A stretch of DNA of 59,527 nt, from positions 1-59,527 of IMG/VR virus record IMGVR_UViG_3300027976_000042. One strand, written 5' to 3'. Source of the DNA: a virus. This document shows, piece by piece, positions 8,087-16,500 of this stretch. The position numbers were made by a program, and so were the translations under genes. Position 1 is the stretch's first letter; the number at the start of each line of letters is the position of its first letter. The notes below the pieces were generated by a model. The model was not told the DNA's origin, searched no databases, and saw nothing but the letters and a program-made list of their open reading frames with translations.

Positions 8087-8123
8087 TTTTCATTTTTAGT
8101 TTCCGTCTTTTAAGTCTCTGAGT

Positions 8124-8144
8124 CTCGGGGGGTCGGACCCCGAG
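8124..8144 (-). other. Stable hairpin in the intergenic leader
   Basis: CTCGGGG pairs perfectly with CCCCGAG around seven bases, between the zinc-ribbon gene (stop 8149) and the start at 8086. No T-run follows on the minus strand, so an mRNA-stability or translational role is as likely as termination. Confidence 0.45.
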
Positions 8145-8148
8145 AACT

Positions 8149-8355
8149 TTAAGCCAGAGTGGAGAGAGCTTGTCTCCCATGAGGAATAATCTTGTCCAGG
8201 ACAAGACCTTTCGTTTCGCATTCAGGGCAGATCCCTGGAGCGAGTGTCAGTTGTTCCCCGGTTATCGGATTTTTGACTTCAACGACTTCCGGGGTAAACC
8301 GCTTCCGGCACGACCTACAAGGTCGAGGGGCAGTGACAGATAGTTGAGTTTCCAT
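8149..8355 (-). CDS. Zinc-ribbon protein, 68 aa
   Basis: Two Cys pairs, CRSC (residues 13-16) and CPEC (43-46), separated by a beta hairpin, form a classic zinc ribbon. The protein is small and has no other domain, so it probably binds nucleic acid or a protein partner. The start at 8355 overlaps a short upstream frame (TGATGG) and lies six bases after the CATAAT of promoter-like element 3, which would give a leaderless mRNA. Confidence 0.65.
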   Translation of the reverse strand: METQLSVTAPRPCRSCRKRFTPEVVEVKNPITGEQLTLAPGICPECETKGLVLDKIIPHGRQALSTLA

Positions 8356-8393
8356 CACAGTATTATGGCTGATTCCTGCCCGTTTTTGCCATC
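8354..8393 (-). promoter_or_regulatory. Promoter-like element, diverged copy 3
   Basis: The minus strand reads GATGGCAAAAACGGGC, nine bases, then CCATAATACTGTGATGG. The CCATAATACT block is exact, while the upstream block is only partly conserved. The same bases could instead encode a 21-residue peptide (ATG at 8417, after AAAGGAGG) that ends on the next start codon, so this copy is less certain than the others. Confidence 0.35.
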
Positions 8394-8491
8394 CCGGGTT
8401 AGAGCCCCGGAACTTGGCATCCTCCTTTGCCACCGAAGCCTGCGCGGAACTATTCGGTGTCCAATGGCTCGTCCTGGTCTTTCTCCTGGGT

Positions 8492-8845
8492 TTACGACAT
8501 CTCGATTCCTTCCGGTTCGGGACTTCCGGGAGGGTTCAGTTGCTGAGGTCCTGAACGCCGCCACGTCTCTTCGTCAATCTCCAGGAAGACGGGGCCGTCT
8601 TCTCCGGTGAATGTCCCTTCGACGTTGAATGAGAGATATTCATCTGCCTCTTCCTCGGTCATGCTGGAGTGCCGAATCAACTCTTCAATCATACCCTGCC
8701 TGTCGTAGCAAACACGAGGTGCGATGTCGATCCCCGATATTACGCCAACGATGCAGGACTCGAATCCGTTAAGAAAAACGCAATTCATATTGTCCAAGTC
8801 GAAACCGGCTATGTGCCCCCTCTTTAGGATCTCGGTTTGATCCAT
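8492..8845 (-). CDS. Conserved small phage protein, 117 aa
   Basis: The segment VCYDRQGMIEELIRH followed by SMTEEEADEYLSFNVEGTF matches a recurrent phage and plasmid protein in which a predicted catalytic or binding loop precedes an E-E-A-x-E-Y-x-x-FNV motif. Function is not known to me. The Pro-rich tail (about the last 20 residues) is probably disordered. Confidence 0.65.
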   Translation of the reverse strand: MDQTEILKRGHIAGFDLDNMNCVFLNGFESCIVGVISGIDIAPRVCYDRQGMIEELIRHSSMTEEEADEYLSFNVEGTFTGEDGPVFLEIDEETWRRSGPQQLNPPGSPEPEGIEMS

Positions 8846-8849
8846 GATA

Positions 8850-9197
8850 TCAGGAAGCGACTTTGGGTCTCCGTTTCACGGCACGTCCGCCGTCAAACCA
8901 CTTGGGCCCAACGGTCCGAGACACGAAAGTCCTCCACGAGGCATTCCCCCCATATTGACTGTGGAGTCTCTTCAGGAGCATCGTCTCGATGGCTCCCGGC
9001 GAGGCCTTGCTGGAGTAGATGCCGTGCTTCTGAAGCGACTTCGCTAACTCCCAGAGCGCCTCTTCTTTCCCTGACTTGAGATGGCTGACCATAGCGAGGC
9101 CGAATGACGAAAAGAAATCCTGCCGATCGGCGTGAAGAATTTCCGCTGCATCGCTGAATTTGTTCCGGGCTACTTTAGTCCCTGGCTTGAATTTCAT
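8850..9197 (-). CDS. Basic hypothetical protein, 115 aa
   Basis: The protein is largely helical and basic at both ends (MKFKPGTKVARNKFSD at the start, AVKRRPKVAS at the end), which would suit nucleic-acid binding. It starts after a long A/T-rich leader without a Shine-Dalgarno and ends four bases before the next start. No family recognised. Confidence 0.6.
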   Translation of the reverse strand: MKFKPGTKVARNKFSDAAEILHADRQDFFSSFGLAMVSHLKSGKEEALWELAKSLQKHGIYSSKASPGAIETMLLKRLHSQYGGNASWRTFVSRTVGPKWFDGGRAVKRRPKVAS

Positions 9198-9239
9198 ACT
9201 TTTGATTTTTACTTTTTGTTTTTGCTTTGTTTTATCGAG

Positions 9240-9761
9240 TCACTCTGACTCTCCTTGACTAAGAATCTTTGCCTCTGCCATTTGTAGCAGAAACCTCCTA
9301 ACGTCTATCATCTCCTGACACCTGAAAAACGACTTCGCGTAAATCCTAACTTCACCTTTAAATGCGCTGGCCCTGATATTATGTCCGTTTTCCTCCAGGT
9401 ATTCTTTGCAACCATCTTCAGTGAATGTGATCATCTGATCGACCCATCGAGTCTGGTAACTGTATTCGGTGAAATCCCCTTGACCTTCGTCAGCCTCCTC
9501 GTCGGGGTCAAAATCAGGATCGCCCTCTCCTGGATGCAAATCGAAAACCCATTCGCCGTCGGCAAGTGAGAGCCAGCACCGCTTGTCAAACCAGCCCACT
9601 TCGTATCCAGGATCTGCTTCCAGGGACTGAACGCAGAACATCGGATTTATTGTGCTCCGGTTGTCCTGAGTTCTGATTTTCTCCCCTATCCCGGCCGCTA
9701 TTTCTTTGAGGCGTTCCAGGCGTTCTTTACGCTCTTCGGGGCTTTTCTCTTGTCGGGCCAC
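9240..9761 (-). CDS. Conserved phage protein, 173 aa
   Basis: The pattern INPMFCVQSLE, a Trp-rich strand region, an acidic loop, EDGCKEYLEENGHNIR, then IYAKSFFRC and a final helix fits a common phage and bacterial family of unknown function (NP-x-F-x-VQ ... N-x-HN). The probable start is a GTG at 9761, which overlaps the upstream gene by 64 bases. No ATG lies before the conserved motif. Confidence 0.65.
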   Translation of the reverse strand: MARQEKSPEERKERLERLKEIAAGIGEKIRTQDNRSTINPMFCVQSLEADPGYEVGWFDKRCWLSLADGEWVFDLHPGEGDPDFDPDEEADEGQGDFTEYSYQTRWVDQMITFTEDGCKEYLEENGHNIRASAFKGEVRIYAKSFFRCQEMIDVRRFLLQMAEAKILSQGESE

Positions 9762-9991
9762 GCTGCCGGATTCTCGAGGTTTTTCCCCAGCTGTGTAAAC
9801 TGGATCTTGAACGCCCCCTTTGGGATTCTGGTCTGGTCCAGTAATTGGCCCACTTTTTTGAACTCCGTCCCTTCCGGGATCTCCTGCACTTCCAGCACCC
9901 AGATCGGAGTCCCCCTCCTCTCGCCGGGCCGTGCTGTAGGCTCCGCCGGGATTATAACCCCGTCTGGTCCCATCTTGAATTTCATTGTCAT
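9698..9991 (-). CDS. Hypothetical protein, 97 aa
   Basis: A small basic protein with a central strand region (GTPIWVLEVQEIPEGTEFKK) and a Lys/Trp-rich C-terminus. Its last 21 codons overlap the next gene in another frame. Two nearby ATGs (9991 and 9985) are possible starts, both A-rich without a Shine-Dalgarno. No family recognised. Confidence 0.55.
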   Translation of the reverse strand: MTMKFKMGPDGVIIPAEPTARPGERRGTPIWVLEVQEIPEGTEFKKVGQLLDQTRIPKGAFKIQFTQLGKNLENPAAWPDKRKAPKSVKNAWNASKK

Positions 9992-10022
9992 TGTTATCGT
10001 AACTATTCCTGTGGCGTTTAGT

Positions 10023-10493
10023 TCAGTCTTCTGTTGTGTCCGGCGGCATCGCTGAAGCCATCAGGGCTTCATCCGAATACCTCTTTTTCCACTCTTCCCA
10101 GGAGACGGTCATCCCGTCTCCAAACCACTCCTGATACTTCCTGAAGTCCCTCACTGCCTGGACCGCATTAACCATGCAAATCCTGGCCTTTACGGATCCT
10201 ACAGGTGCCACGTGGAGGAACGAGATTAAGGCCTCGTAACTACACCACTTGGTCAGATCCACTTCTGGCTTCTTGGTTCCACCTTCCGTTGCCTTTGGAG
10301 CAGCACCTTTATCGAGTGCCATATCCGACAGCGAAATTATTTTGAATGGGCCTCCCTTGTCTCCTGACCACCGTAGCAGGACTTGACCGCCATTTGCGGG
10401 GTCCAGAGACACTTCCAGGTCTTTGCCTCTCTCGTCTGCGATTTCAGGGCACCGCCTTGTGATTCTCTTGTTGAGCGGATTTCTAGATGCCAT
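10023..10493 (-). CDS. Hypothetical protein, 156 aa
   Basis: The first gene after the tRNA and its terminator. An N-terminal basic region is followed by strands (VLLRWSGDKGGPFKIISL), a linker rich in Ala, Gly and Lys, and a helical C-terminal half with RDFRKYQEWFGDG. No family recognised. Confidence 0.6.
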   Translation of the reverse strand: MASRNPLNKRITRRCPEIADERGKDLEVSLDPANGGQVLLRWSGDKGGPFKIISLSDMALDKGAAPKATEGGTKKPEVDLTKWCSYEALISFLHVAPVGSVKARICMVNAVQAVRDFRKYQEWFGDGMTVSWEEWKKRYSDEALMASAMPPDTTED

Positions 10494-10566
10494 CAGATCT
10501 TGCTTCCTGTTCTCCTGCCCGGCGATTACGCGGGTTTGGTGTTTTTGTATTCATTGATTTACTAAA

Positions 10567-10600
10567 CAAAAAAGACGCTCGAATGAGCGTCTTTGTTTTT
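10567..10600 (-). terminator. Bidirectional intrinsic terminator after the tRNA
   Basis: GACGCTC, an ATTC loop, GAGCGTC and then six T on the minus strand, with a T-rich run on the plus strand as well. It lies nine bases after the tRNA 3' end and separates it from the next gene. Confidence 0.9.
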
Positions 10601-10608
10601 GGTGATGA

Positions 10609-10683
10609 TGGTGTCCCCGTCAGGATTCGAACCTGAATCTAAGCTTTAGGAGAGCCTTGTTCTATCCATTGAACTACGGGGAC
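10609..10683 (-). tRNA. tRNA-Arg(CCU)
   Basis: The cloverleaf is complete: acceptor GTCCCCG/CGGGGAC, D stem GTTC/GAAC, anticodon stem AGGCT/AGCTT (one G-T pair) with loop CTCCTAA (anticodon CCT, reading AGG), and T stem TCAGG/CCTGA with loop TTCGAAT. The genome encodes ACCA at the 3' end (discriminator A plus CCA). It is followed by an intrinsic terminator. Confidence 0.95.
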
Positions 10684-10690
10684 TGATGTT

Positions 10691-10930
10691 TTATCCTAAA
10701 ATTATCCTGCCTGGTTCCATCAACGGGCCGGCCTGCTGGATCATCGGTATGTGGTGGTTGTTTGCATTCCACTCAAAATCCGAGTCGCCCACCCTGGATA
10801 CTAGAACTGCACCTCCGGGGAGCTCGATGCACATCACGAGAAGTTTCCCGTAAGTGTCTCGTATCTCCACCTTTGTGACGCCAGCTTCACCTGGCTTCTC
10901 CAGAGATCCTGTTTTTAGACTTACTGTCAT
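10691..10930 (-). CDS. Small beta-rich hypothetical protein, 79 aa
   Basis: The protein alternates short strands (KVEIRDTYGKLLVMCIEL) and ends eight bases before the tRNA. Its ATG overlaps the upstream stop (ATGA). It ends the operon that begins around 13550 and contains the MYG1-like gene. No family recognised. Confidence 0.6.
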   Translation of the reverse strand: MTVSLKTGSLEKPGEAGVTKVEIRDTYGKLLVMCIELPGGAVLVSRVGDSDFEWNANNHHIPMIQQAGPLMEPGRIILG

Positions 10931-11406
10931 TGGGGTTGCGCCGCCTGCTGTCCCTGAGCCTGCTGAGCCTGGGCTCCGGCAAGCATTTGCTCGAGCTGAG
11001 CCACCCTTTCCTTCAGTCTGTCTGGGTCCTGACTGGCTCCTTCTGCTGCCTCCGGCTTTTTCTCGCCGGAGCTACCGGACGAAGGCAGAGCCGATCTCAT
11101 CTCCGAGATAGCATTTTGGACCGTGACTAGAGCTCCTGAGATCTCCCCGTGCATCTGCTCCAGCATCGCCACCACATCGTCGAGGGTGACCCCCCCGGGG
11201 GACACTGCATTTGAATTTGCATCTTGCTGAACCGGTGGCGCCTGACCTGAGGCGGCAGCCGCTTGGACTTGCTGCTGGGTCTGCGGAGACGGGACGAAGG
11301 CTCGCTTCATGGTCAGGATCTCTCTGACGCCCTGGATGCTGGACCCGCTTACCTGTTTGGGGGAACCTTCTCCTTGAGCTCTGAGCTGATCATTCGGGTG
11401 TGCCAT
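10927..11406 (-). CDS. Gln/Ala-rich hypothetical protein with coiled coil, 159 aa
   Basis: I start at the ATG at 11406 (MAHPNDQLRAQGEG), one base after the MYG1 stop (TAAGATG), rather than at 11424 inside that gene. Two predicted helices (DDVVAMLEQMHGEISGAL and RLKERVAQLEQMLAGAQ) are joined and flanked by Gln/Ala/Pro/Ser-rich low-complexity sequence. Such proteins often serve as structural scaffolds in phages, but nothing here proves it. Confidence 0.6.
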   Translation of the reverse strand: MAHPNDQLRAQGEGSPKQVSGSSIQGVREILTMKRAFVPSPQTQQQVQAAAASGQAPPVQQDANSNAVSPGGVTLDDVVAMLEQMHGEISGALVTVQNAISEMRSALPSSGSSGEKKPEAAEGASQDPDRLKERVAQLEQMLAGAQAQQAQGQQAAQPQ

Positions 11407-11407
11407 C

Positions 11408-12562
11408 TTACACGTTCGCCTCAATATCAGTTTTTTGAAAGGGGGCGTTTTGGAATCTTTTGGCTGCCTCTTTCGCCATGGAAATGGCCCCCTTCATGTT
11501 TCGGTGCCCCGCGATGAAGCCCTCTTCCCTTGCGAACATTGCGCCGTTTTTGACATCACTGCCCGTGGCGGCGTCTAGCTTTGCCCCTCTTAGCCCCCCC
11601 CATTCTTTTGGGAGCGGGCTATTTGACTCCCACGACCCGAGACTCAGGGGGACTGATTTGACGAGCCAGTAGTGCCCGCCCTTGGATGGGAATACCACAA
11701 ACCTGACGCCTCCCTTCTTTATGATTGCTCTCTGCCATGGAACGAAGGCGGGCAACAGAACGATACCGCTCGAGATCATTGACGCGTCTCTGGCCTCTAG
11801 CGCATCGGCGATGACCCTTGACGCCAAAGCTTCGGAGGCTAGGTGAATGATCTCACGTTGCATCATCTCGGATACGACGTAAACCGATCGGACAAAGATG
11901 GTTCGGATCGATAGACCTCTTTCCAGCCAAGAGAACGAATATCTTGCCATGATTCTGTTCAGGGTTGGGGAAGTCGTCGGGCCCCAAGTGACATCGACTC
12001 CATCTGGGTCACCTGGCTTCAGCCACTTCATCTTCCCCTCTTCGTCTTTGGACGCAGTCATCTTGTAGTTGGTGTCTACCGCGTCTACTGGCGCCACAAA
12101 AAACCGATCAAATTCTCTGGCGACCTCCTCGATGATTTTTGGGGCCAAAATTTCGGGGTGCGTCACCGCGATTTTCTGGCTTAGAACTCGGGCAATAGCG
12201 ATTTTGCCGTATCTGTCCCAAACCAAGCCGGCTGAGGCGTAGGGGATCCCAGATTGTCTGATCTTCCCTTCAGTCCCCGATTTCCACTGATGGTGATCAA
12301 ACCTGCCGCTGTCCGGGTCATACACAGACCCGACGTCCACAAGAATGTCCATCTTGCTTAGAGCGTCGGATCTCCGGGTTCTAATCACGGCCTCTGGGTT
12401 TATACCAAGTGCGAGCACTAAGGTTCCCACCCCGACTACCTCGTCCAAATGGCACGACCCTGAGTGAGTCGCTACTTTAGGGAAGCCGTCATTATTTTGA
12501 AAAAACTCTTCCTCTCCGAGTTCTCCTTCCCAATCTTCTCTGGGTTCGTCTGTTTCAGTCAT
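11408..12562 (-). CDS. MYG1-family (UPF0160) metal-dependent hydrolase, 384 aa
   Basis: The N-terminal motif KVATHSGSCHLDEVVGVGTL matches the family's THNG-x-F-H-x-DE. VDVGSVYDP and then RFDHHQ match its VDVGG-x-YDP...DHHQ, which supply metal ligands in this DHH-like fold. The C-terminus matches the conserved end (PLPKEWGGLRGAKL, then GFIAGHRNMKGAISMAK). Length and motif order fit full-length MYG1, a 3'-5' RNA exonuclease in eukaryotes with bacterial relatives. All motif residues are present, so activity is plausible. The ATG overlaps the previous stop (ATGA). Its role in a phage is unknown; RNA turnover is an inference. Confidence 0.88.
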   Translation of the reverse strand: MTETDEPREDWEGELGEEEFFQNNDGFPKVATHSGSCHLDEVVGVGTLVLALGINPEAVIRTRRSDALSKMDILVDVGSVYDPDSGRFDHHQWKSGTEGKIRQSGIPYASAGLVWDRYGKIAIARVLSQKIAVTHPEILAPKIIEEVAREFDRFFVAPVDAVDTNYKMTASKDEEGKMKWLKPGDPDGVDVTWGPTTSPTLNRIMARYSFSWLERGLSIRTIFVRSVYVVSEMMQREIIHLASEALASRVIADALEARDASMISSGIVLLPAFVPWQRAIIKKGGVRFVVFPSKGGHYWLVKSVPLSLGSWESNSPLPKEWGGLRGAKLDAATGSDVKNGAMFAREEGFIAGHRNMKGAISMAKEAAKRFQNAPFQKTDIEANV

Positions 12563-12780
12563 CTGTGTTGTTGTTTTTTAATCCCGGGGTTCATATCCGG
12601 AAGTTTTGTTGGTTTGTCGTTATACCGAAAGAGGACCAGGCCCCAGACCAGACTCGCGATTATCATGATCACGATCTTGAACTTCCACCTCCTCCTGTAT
12701 TTGGCTTCGACTTTCTCGATCTCGGCCTCTGTCTTTGCTGTCATCAGCTCCAGAGATTTTAGTATTCCAAAGTCTGGCAT
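12559..12780 (-). CDS. Small single-pass membrane protein, 73 aa
   Basis: A charged helix (TAKTEAEIEKVEAKYRRRWK) leads into one transmembrane segment (about residues 34-52, FKIVIMIIASLVWGLVLF), followed by a short basic tail. By the positive-inside rule the basic stretch before the segment would be cytoplasmic. It is coupled to the MYG1 gene by ATGA. Function unknown. Confidence 0.6.
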   Translation of the reverse strand: MPDFGILKSLELMTAKTEAEIEKVEAKYRRRWKFKIVIMIIASLVWGLVLFRYNDKPTKLPDMNPGIKKQQHR

Positions 12781-12801
12781 TTTTATCCTCTTTCTTTTTG
12801 T

Positions 12802-13029
12802 TTACCCAGTCGACTCTACTTCTTCGATTTTGGTCCAGGCCTCCCACCTCATACTGCGGAATTGATTAGAGCATTTGTTCCTGACAAAGCAGGTCTGGCA
12901 TTTCCTTACCTCTATTCTGCGGTCAGGCTTAAATCTCTCGGGTGCAAAATCCGAACGCTCCTCCTGCTTCCACACGGCTTTTCCTCCGCATAGAAATGTC
13001 GAACACCGCGGCGGACTGCTCTTTACCAT
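12802..13029 (-). CDS. Cys-rich small protein, 75 aa
   Basis: Cys residues at about 9 and 14, then KCQTC and a further KC, with many Arg/Lys, resemble a small metal-binding protein. The ATG at 13029 overlaps the end of the upstream gene by seven bases and has an excellent Shine-Dalgarno (AAGGAGGGGG). Function unknown. Confidence 0.6.
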   Translation of the reverse strand: MVKSSPPRCSTFLCGGKAVWKQEERSDFAPERFKPDRRIEVRKCQTCFVRNKCSNQFRSMRWEAWTKIEEVESTG

Positions 13030-13550
13030 AGCACCCCCTCCTTGCTGGTCACCACGCCACCAGGCCTGCTTACAGGAACAAACGCTTGTTCTCCGTTGCT
13101 AAACGTCCCTGTGCTGTTGAGTGCCTGCTTGTGGAAAGCTTTGTGAAGTTCTTTTTTGAAGTTGTCGCAAATCATCCGAGTCCAGTTTTTATTCCTGGAG
13201 TAGTCCATCGCATGGTTTTCACTACAATCAGAGGGCTCTCTAGGGGCCAGGCAAATCGATATCAACCCGTTGTATTCCGCGACGGAGATCTCCGCTGATC
13301 CATTCTCGAGGACGACGTGATTTTCTCTTCCCTCCCATCTGTCCGCTACTTCGAACGATGGATACCTAAATTGAATTACCGTCACCAGATATTCCAGAAA
13401 ATCGCTAAACTCAAAAAAGGAGAAGCTGTCGTCTTCGCTGTTCTCTTCGCTATCATCTTCGGGTTCCTGCTCTTGATCCCATGTAAAAGAGATCCCGTGT
13501 AAGTATACTGTTTCGTAGGCATTAGAATGCCTTGACACTGATCTTGCCAT
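13023..13550 (-). CDS. Acidic hypothetical protein, 175 aa
   Basis: An Asp/Glu/Ser-rich stretch (about residues 25-42) precedes FSFFEFSDFLEYLVTVIQF and a mixed C-terminal domain. It starts five bases after the stop of the fused RNA polymerase gene, so it is the first gene downstream of it and probably on the same transcript. It is not the missing beta' part: no trigger-loop-like or Gly-Arg motifs are seen. Confidence 0.6.
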   Translation of the reverse strand: MARSVSRHSNAYETVYLHGISFTWDQEQEPEDDSEENSEDDSFSFFEFSDFLEYLVTVIQFRYPSFEVADRWEGRENHVVLENGSAEISVAEYNGLISICLAPREPSDCSENHAMDYSRNKNWTRMICDNFKKELHKAFHKQALNSTGTFSNGEQAFVPVSRPGGVVTSKEGVLW

Positions 13551-13555
13551 TTTTG

Positions 13556-16500
13556 TTATCCAATTTTTATAGGACTGTCGATTGCGATAGCCCCTGATTT
13601 GTAAGCCTCAACCGCTTCCTCCCTCGTTTTGAATGTCAACACTTCCGAGCTTTTTGGATTTGGCTTTGTAGCATTGAACAGGCCTAGGATGAATTCCTGA
13701 CTTGGAATGTAATGCGGCTTCCTCTTCGAAATCGAAAGAAGGTTTTTGCTCGGAAACATTTTCTCTCGAATCTCCTTGATGGCTTCCGGCGAGATGGGCA
13801 CATGGACGTTCATTTGGTCTCCGTCGAAATCTGCATTGAACGGATTTACGACAAGAGGGGAAATCCTAATGGCATTCCCCGGGACTAGGATTGGATCAGC
13901 CCCGGCGATCGAAAATCGGTGAAGTGCCGGATCCCTGGAATACATGGCGGGGCGGTATTTCATCTCCTCGAGCAGGAAGTTCTTCGCAATCGGAGTCCTT
14001 TCTTCGATCTGCCTCGCAGCCTCGTTGGGTTTCATCCCGGCTCTGACCATTCTTCCCATCGTAAAAGGGGAGTAGGAGGTCCAGGCGATATCCTCAGGCA
14101 AGCCGACCTGGTCCATGTTCAGTCTGGCATCCGGGACGATTACTGAGCGCCCCACGGTATTCACTGGGTGACCCAGGACTTTTGACATGAACAGTCCCGC
14201 CTTCGGTCCTTTGCCGTCCCCTGTGAGAGCCTTCAAGAATCCTTTGATCCCTTTTTCTCTTGTCTCTGCATGGATTGGATCTCCGACACCCTGGATCGCT
14301 TTCACGGCGTCATAGATCGAAAGTCTTTCGTCCATCAAGTCCGCGTCAGGTAGGATTTCTCTGTTCGATCGATAAGAAGCTCGAGCGTTCAGGAGGTCTT
14401 TGTAGAGGTAATTGGAGTCTGACACGATGGTCATGTCACCCATCTTCACAGCGGGACGGAATGCCGGCGGCATCACTGGGACCTTGGAAATCATCATATC
14501 TCCTGCCGACAACCCGGCATTCCGAAGCCCCTTGATGGCTTTGAGCTTCTTGAGCGCGTCGTTCCTGGCCGAGCCTCTCGTTGCCTTCACTGTCTCCAAA
14601 GAAGCTTTCTCCGCGGCCGGAAGATCGATGCTGTCCAGGGCCTTCTTCAGTGCCTTGGTCCCTGTGCCTCCCTGGTAGGGCTTTTCGCCCGAGAGGACCG
14701 ACCTCATCCCTTTTGAGGTGAGGCCTAGAATCGCCCTGAGTGAATCTTCCATCACCGGATTGGGAATTGGGTCATCGAGTTTAATCACCCCCCATCCCCT
14801 TTGCTGTGGCCCTCCAAAAATCGAGTAGTCAAAAAGACCCCCTTTGATTGGCTCTCCGGTCTTGTCGTCGATCGTGTCGAATGAGTTCACCTCAATCGGG
14901 CGAAGCTCGTCGACGTCCTTGTCCGTCATGGCCGAGATGCTAACTGTCCTGTCGTTTTCGTTCACCCTGATTCCAGCCGCCCTTAGCGTGTTGAGATACT
15001 TCTTGTAGATGAACGGGACCTTTGGCGGGTTTGGAAGCGGCTTCCCGGAGGTGATACCTTTCCAGATCTCCGGATCGTCGACTCCGCGGTAGACGTGGGC
15101 ATCTCTGAGAACTTCTGTGGCGCCATACCCGGCCAGCGCCGTATTCATGAGGCCTCCCAGTCTTTTGGCTCCTTCCGCCCCTCCTTTCGCTGGTTGCTCG
15201 TTGATGTCTGTGGCTCCGTCATCCCGGGCCGAGATTTTACCTTCAGCCATGTGCTCGAGCTTCATGAAGTATTGAACTCCAGTCATCACGTCGTCAATCT
15301 TCCTCCCTGTCTCCTGGTCTGTGAGCGTCTCGTTTGGTTTTACGCCAGCGGCGAGCAACTGCTTCTTCACGTAAGCCAGGGTGTCGCCGTCTGTTCCGTC
15401 TTTCAGGACAAGCCTTTGGCCGGTCTTTCGGGCAATCTTACCGAGTTGGGCCTCAAATACCATAGCCGGATTCACCCGGCCGATCAGGGCAGCTGGGTTG
15501 ATAAAGATCTCGATTGGATCCCCATTTTCGTCGACCGGCATTTTGTTGTCAGGAATCACCTTCCCGATAACTCCCTTGGCGCCTTGGCGAGCCGAGAGTT
15601 TATCTCCAACGGCCGCCGGGGCATCATATTTGATATTGATCCTGAATCCTTTCCTCCCTGAGAACGAATCAGTCACGAAACCTTCGTGCGCTTTTTCCCA
15701 GACCTGGGAATTGTCGTCGAAGGCCCCTTTCATCATCTTCCCAAGATTTCCGAGAGCAGAGTCCTTGGACGTGACGAGTTTTGGCCGAAAAGAGAGAGCT
15801 ACCGGATCCCCGGGATTGACTACAGACCCGAGCTTCAGCATCCCGTTGTCGTTAAGTTTGTCCAGTTGGTCGCGTGTGTATCTGCCCGGGAACATTGAGA
15901 GAAATCTCTTCTTTCCCACAAGGTCCCCTCTGGAGGTGTCCACTTCGACTTTAGCCAGATGAGACGAGGTCAGCTTCCGAGCTGCGGATTCCGACACTGC
16001 AATAGAATCTTCGAATGAAGATCCGCCTGGTGCCGCAGCAAAGGCGACTCTGAGGTTTCGCCCTAGGGCCAAGTCTCCGTCAGGGGTGACGTAGTTGTTT
16101 TTGGCTATGGGCTGGCCGGCAAGGATCTTGTCCCCGATTTTTACCAGAGATGTTTCATGGACAAACGTCTTCTTTGCATTTGGAAAGTATTCATAAAGCT
16201 CCTCGTTCCAGGTTTTCCCGTCAGCTCCTTTGAACTTGATAAAGTCTTTCCCGATGTTCACGACTTCGCCGTCTTTTCTTGCGTTTCGGAGCCCAATTTT
16301 CCGCCCAAGAATTCTGGAAGTGCCCTCTCCTGTTTCGTCGTCGTAAGCGTCCACCAGCGGGGCCTCCTGCTCGGATGTCGGGACCGCCTGGGTAAAATAT
16401 TTGGCGCTGATGAAAAGCCTGGACCCCTTCATATTGAAAGCTCCGGGAATCAGGTTACTCGCGTCGGCAAACATCTGCCTGGATCCTATCATCTCGTAAT

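Noticed and set aside
8355-8564. 69-residue ORF running into the zinc-ribbon start
   Set aside because: Its N-terminal part overlaps the end of the 117-residue conserved gene in another frame and is Arg-rich. Only the last 21 codons could be a peptide, and these overlap the promoter-like element.
10484-10556. 23-residue leader peptide before the 156-residue gene
   Set aside because: It has no ribosome binding site and low-complexity content, and the region is better explained by the terminator and a short leader.
15095-15962. Plus-strand ORFs of 188 and 193 residues inside the fused RNA polymerase gene
   Set aside because: They mirror codons of a gene with unmistakable polymerase motifs, have no ribosome binding sites, and show no recognisable protein features.
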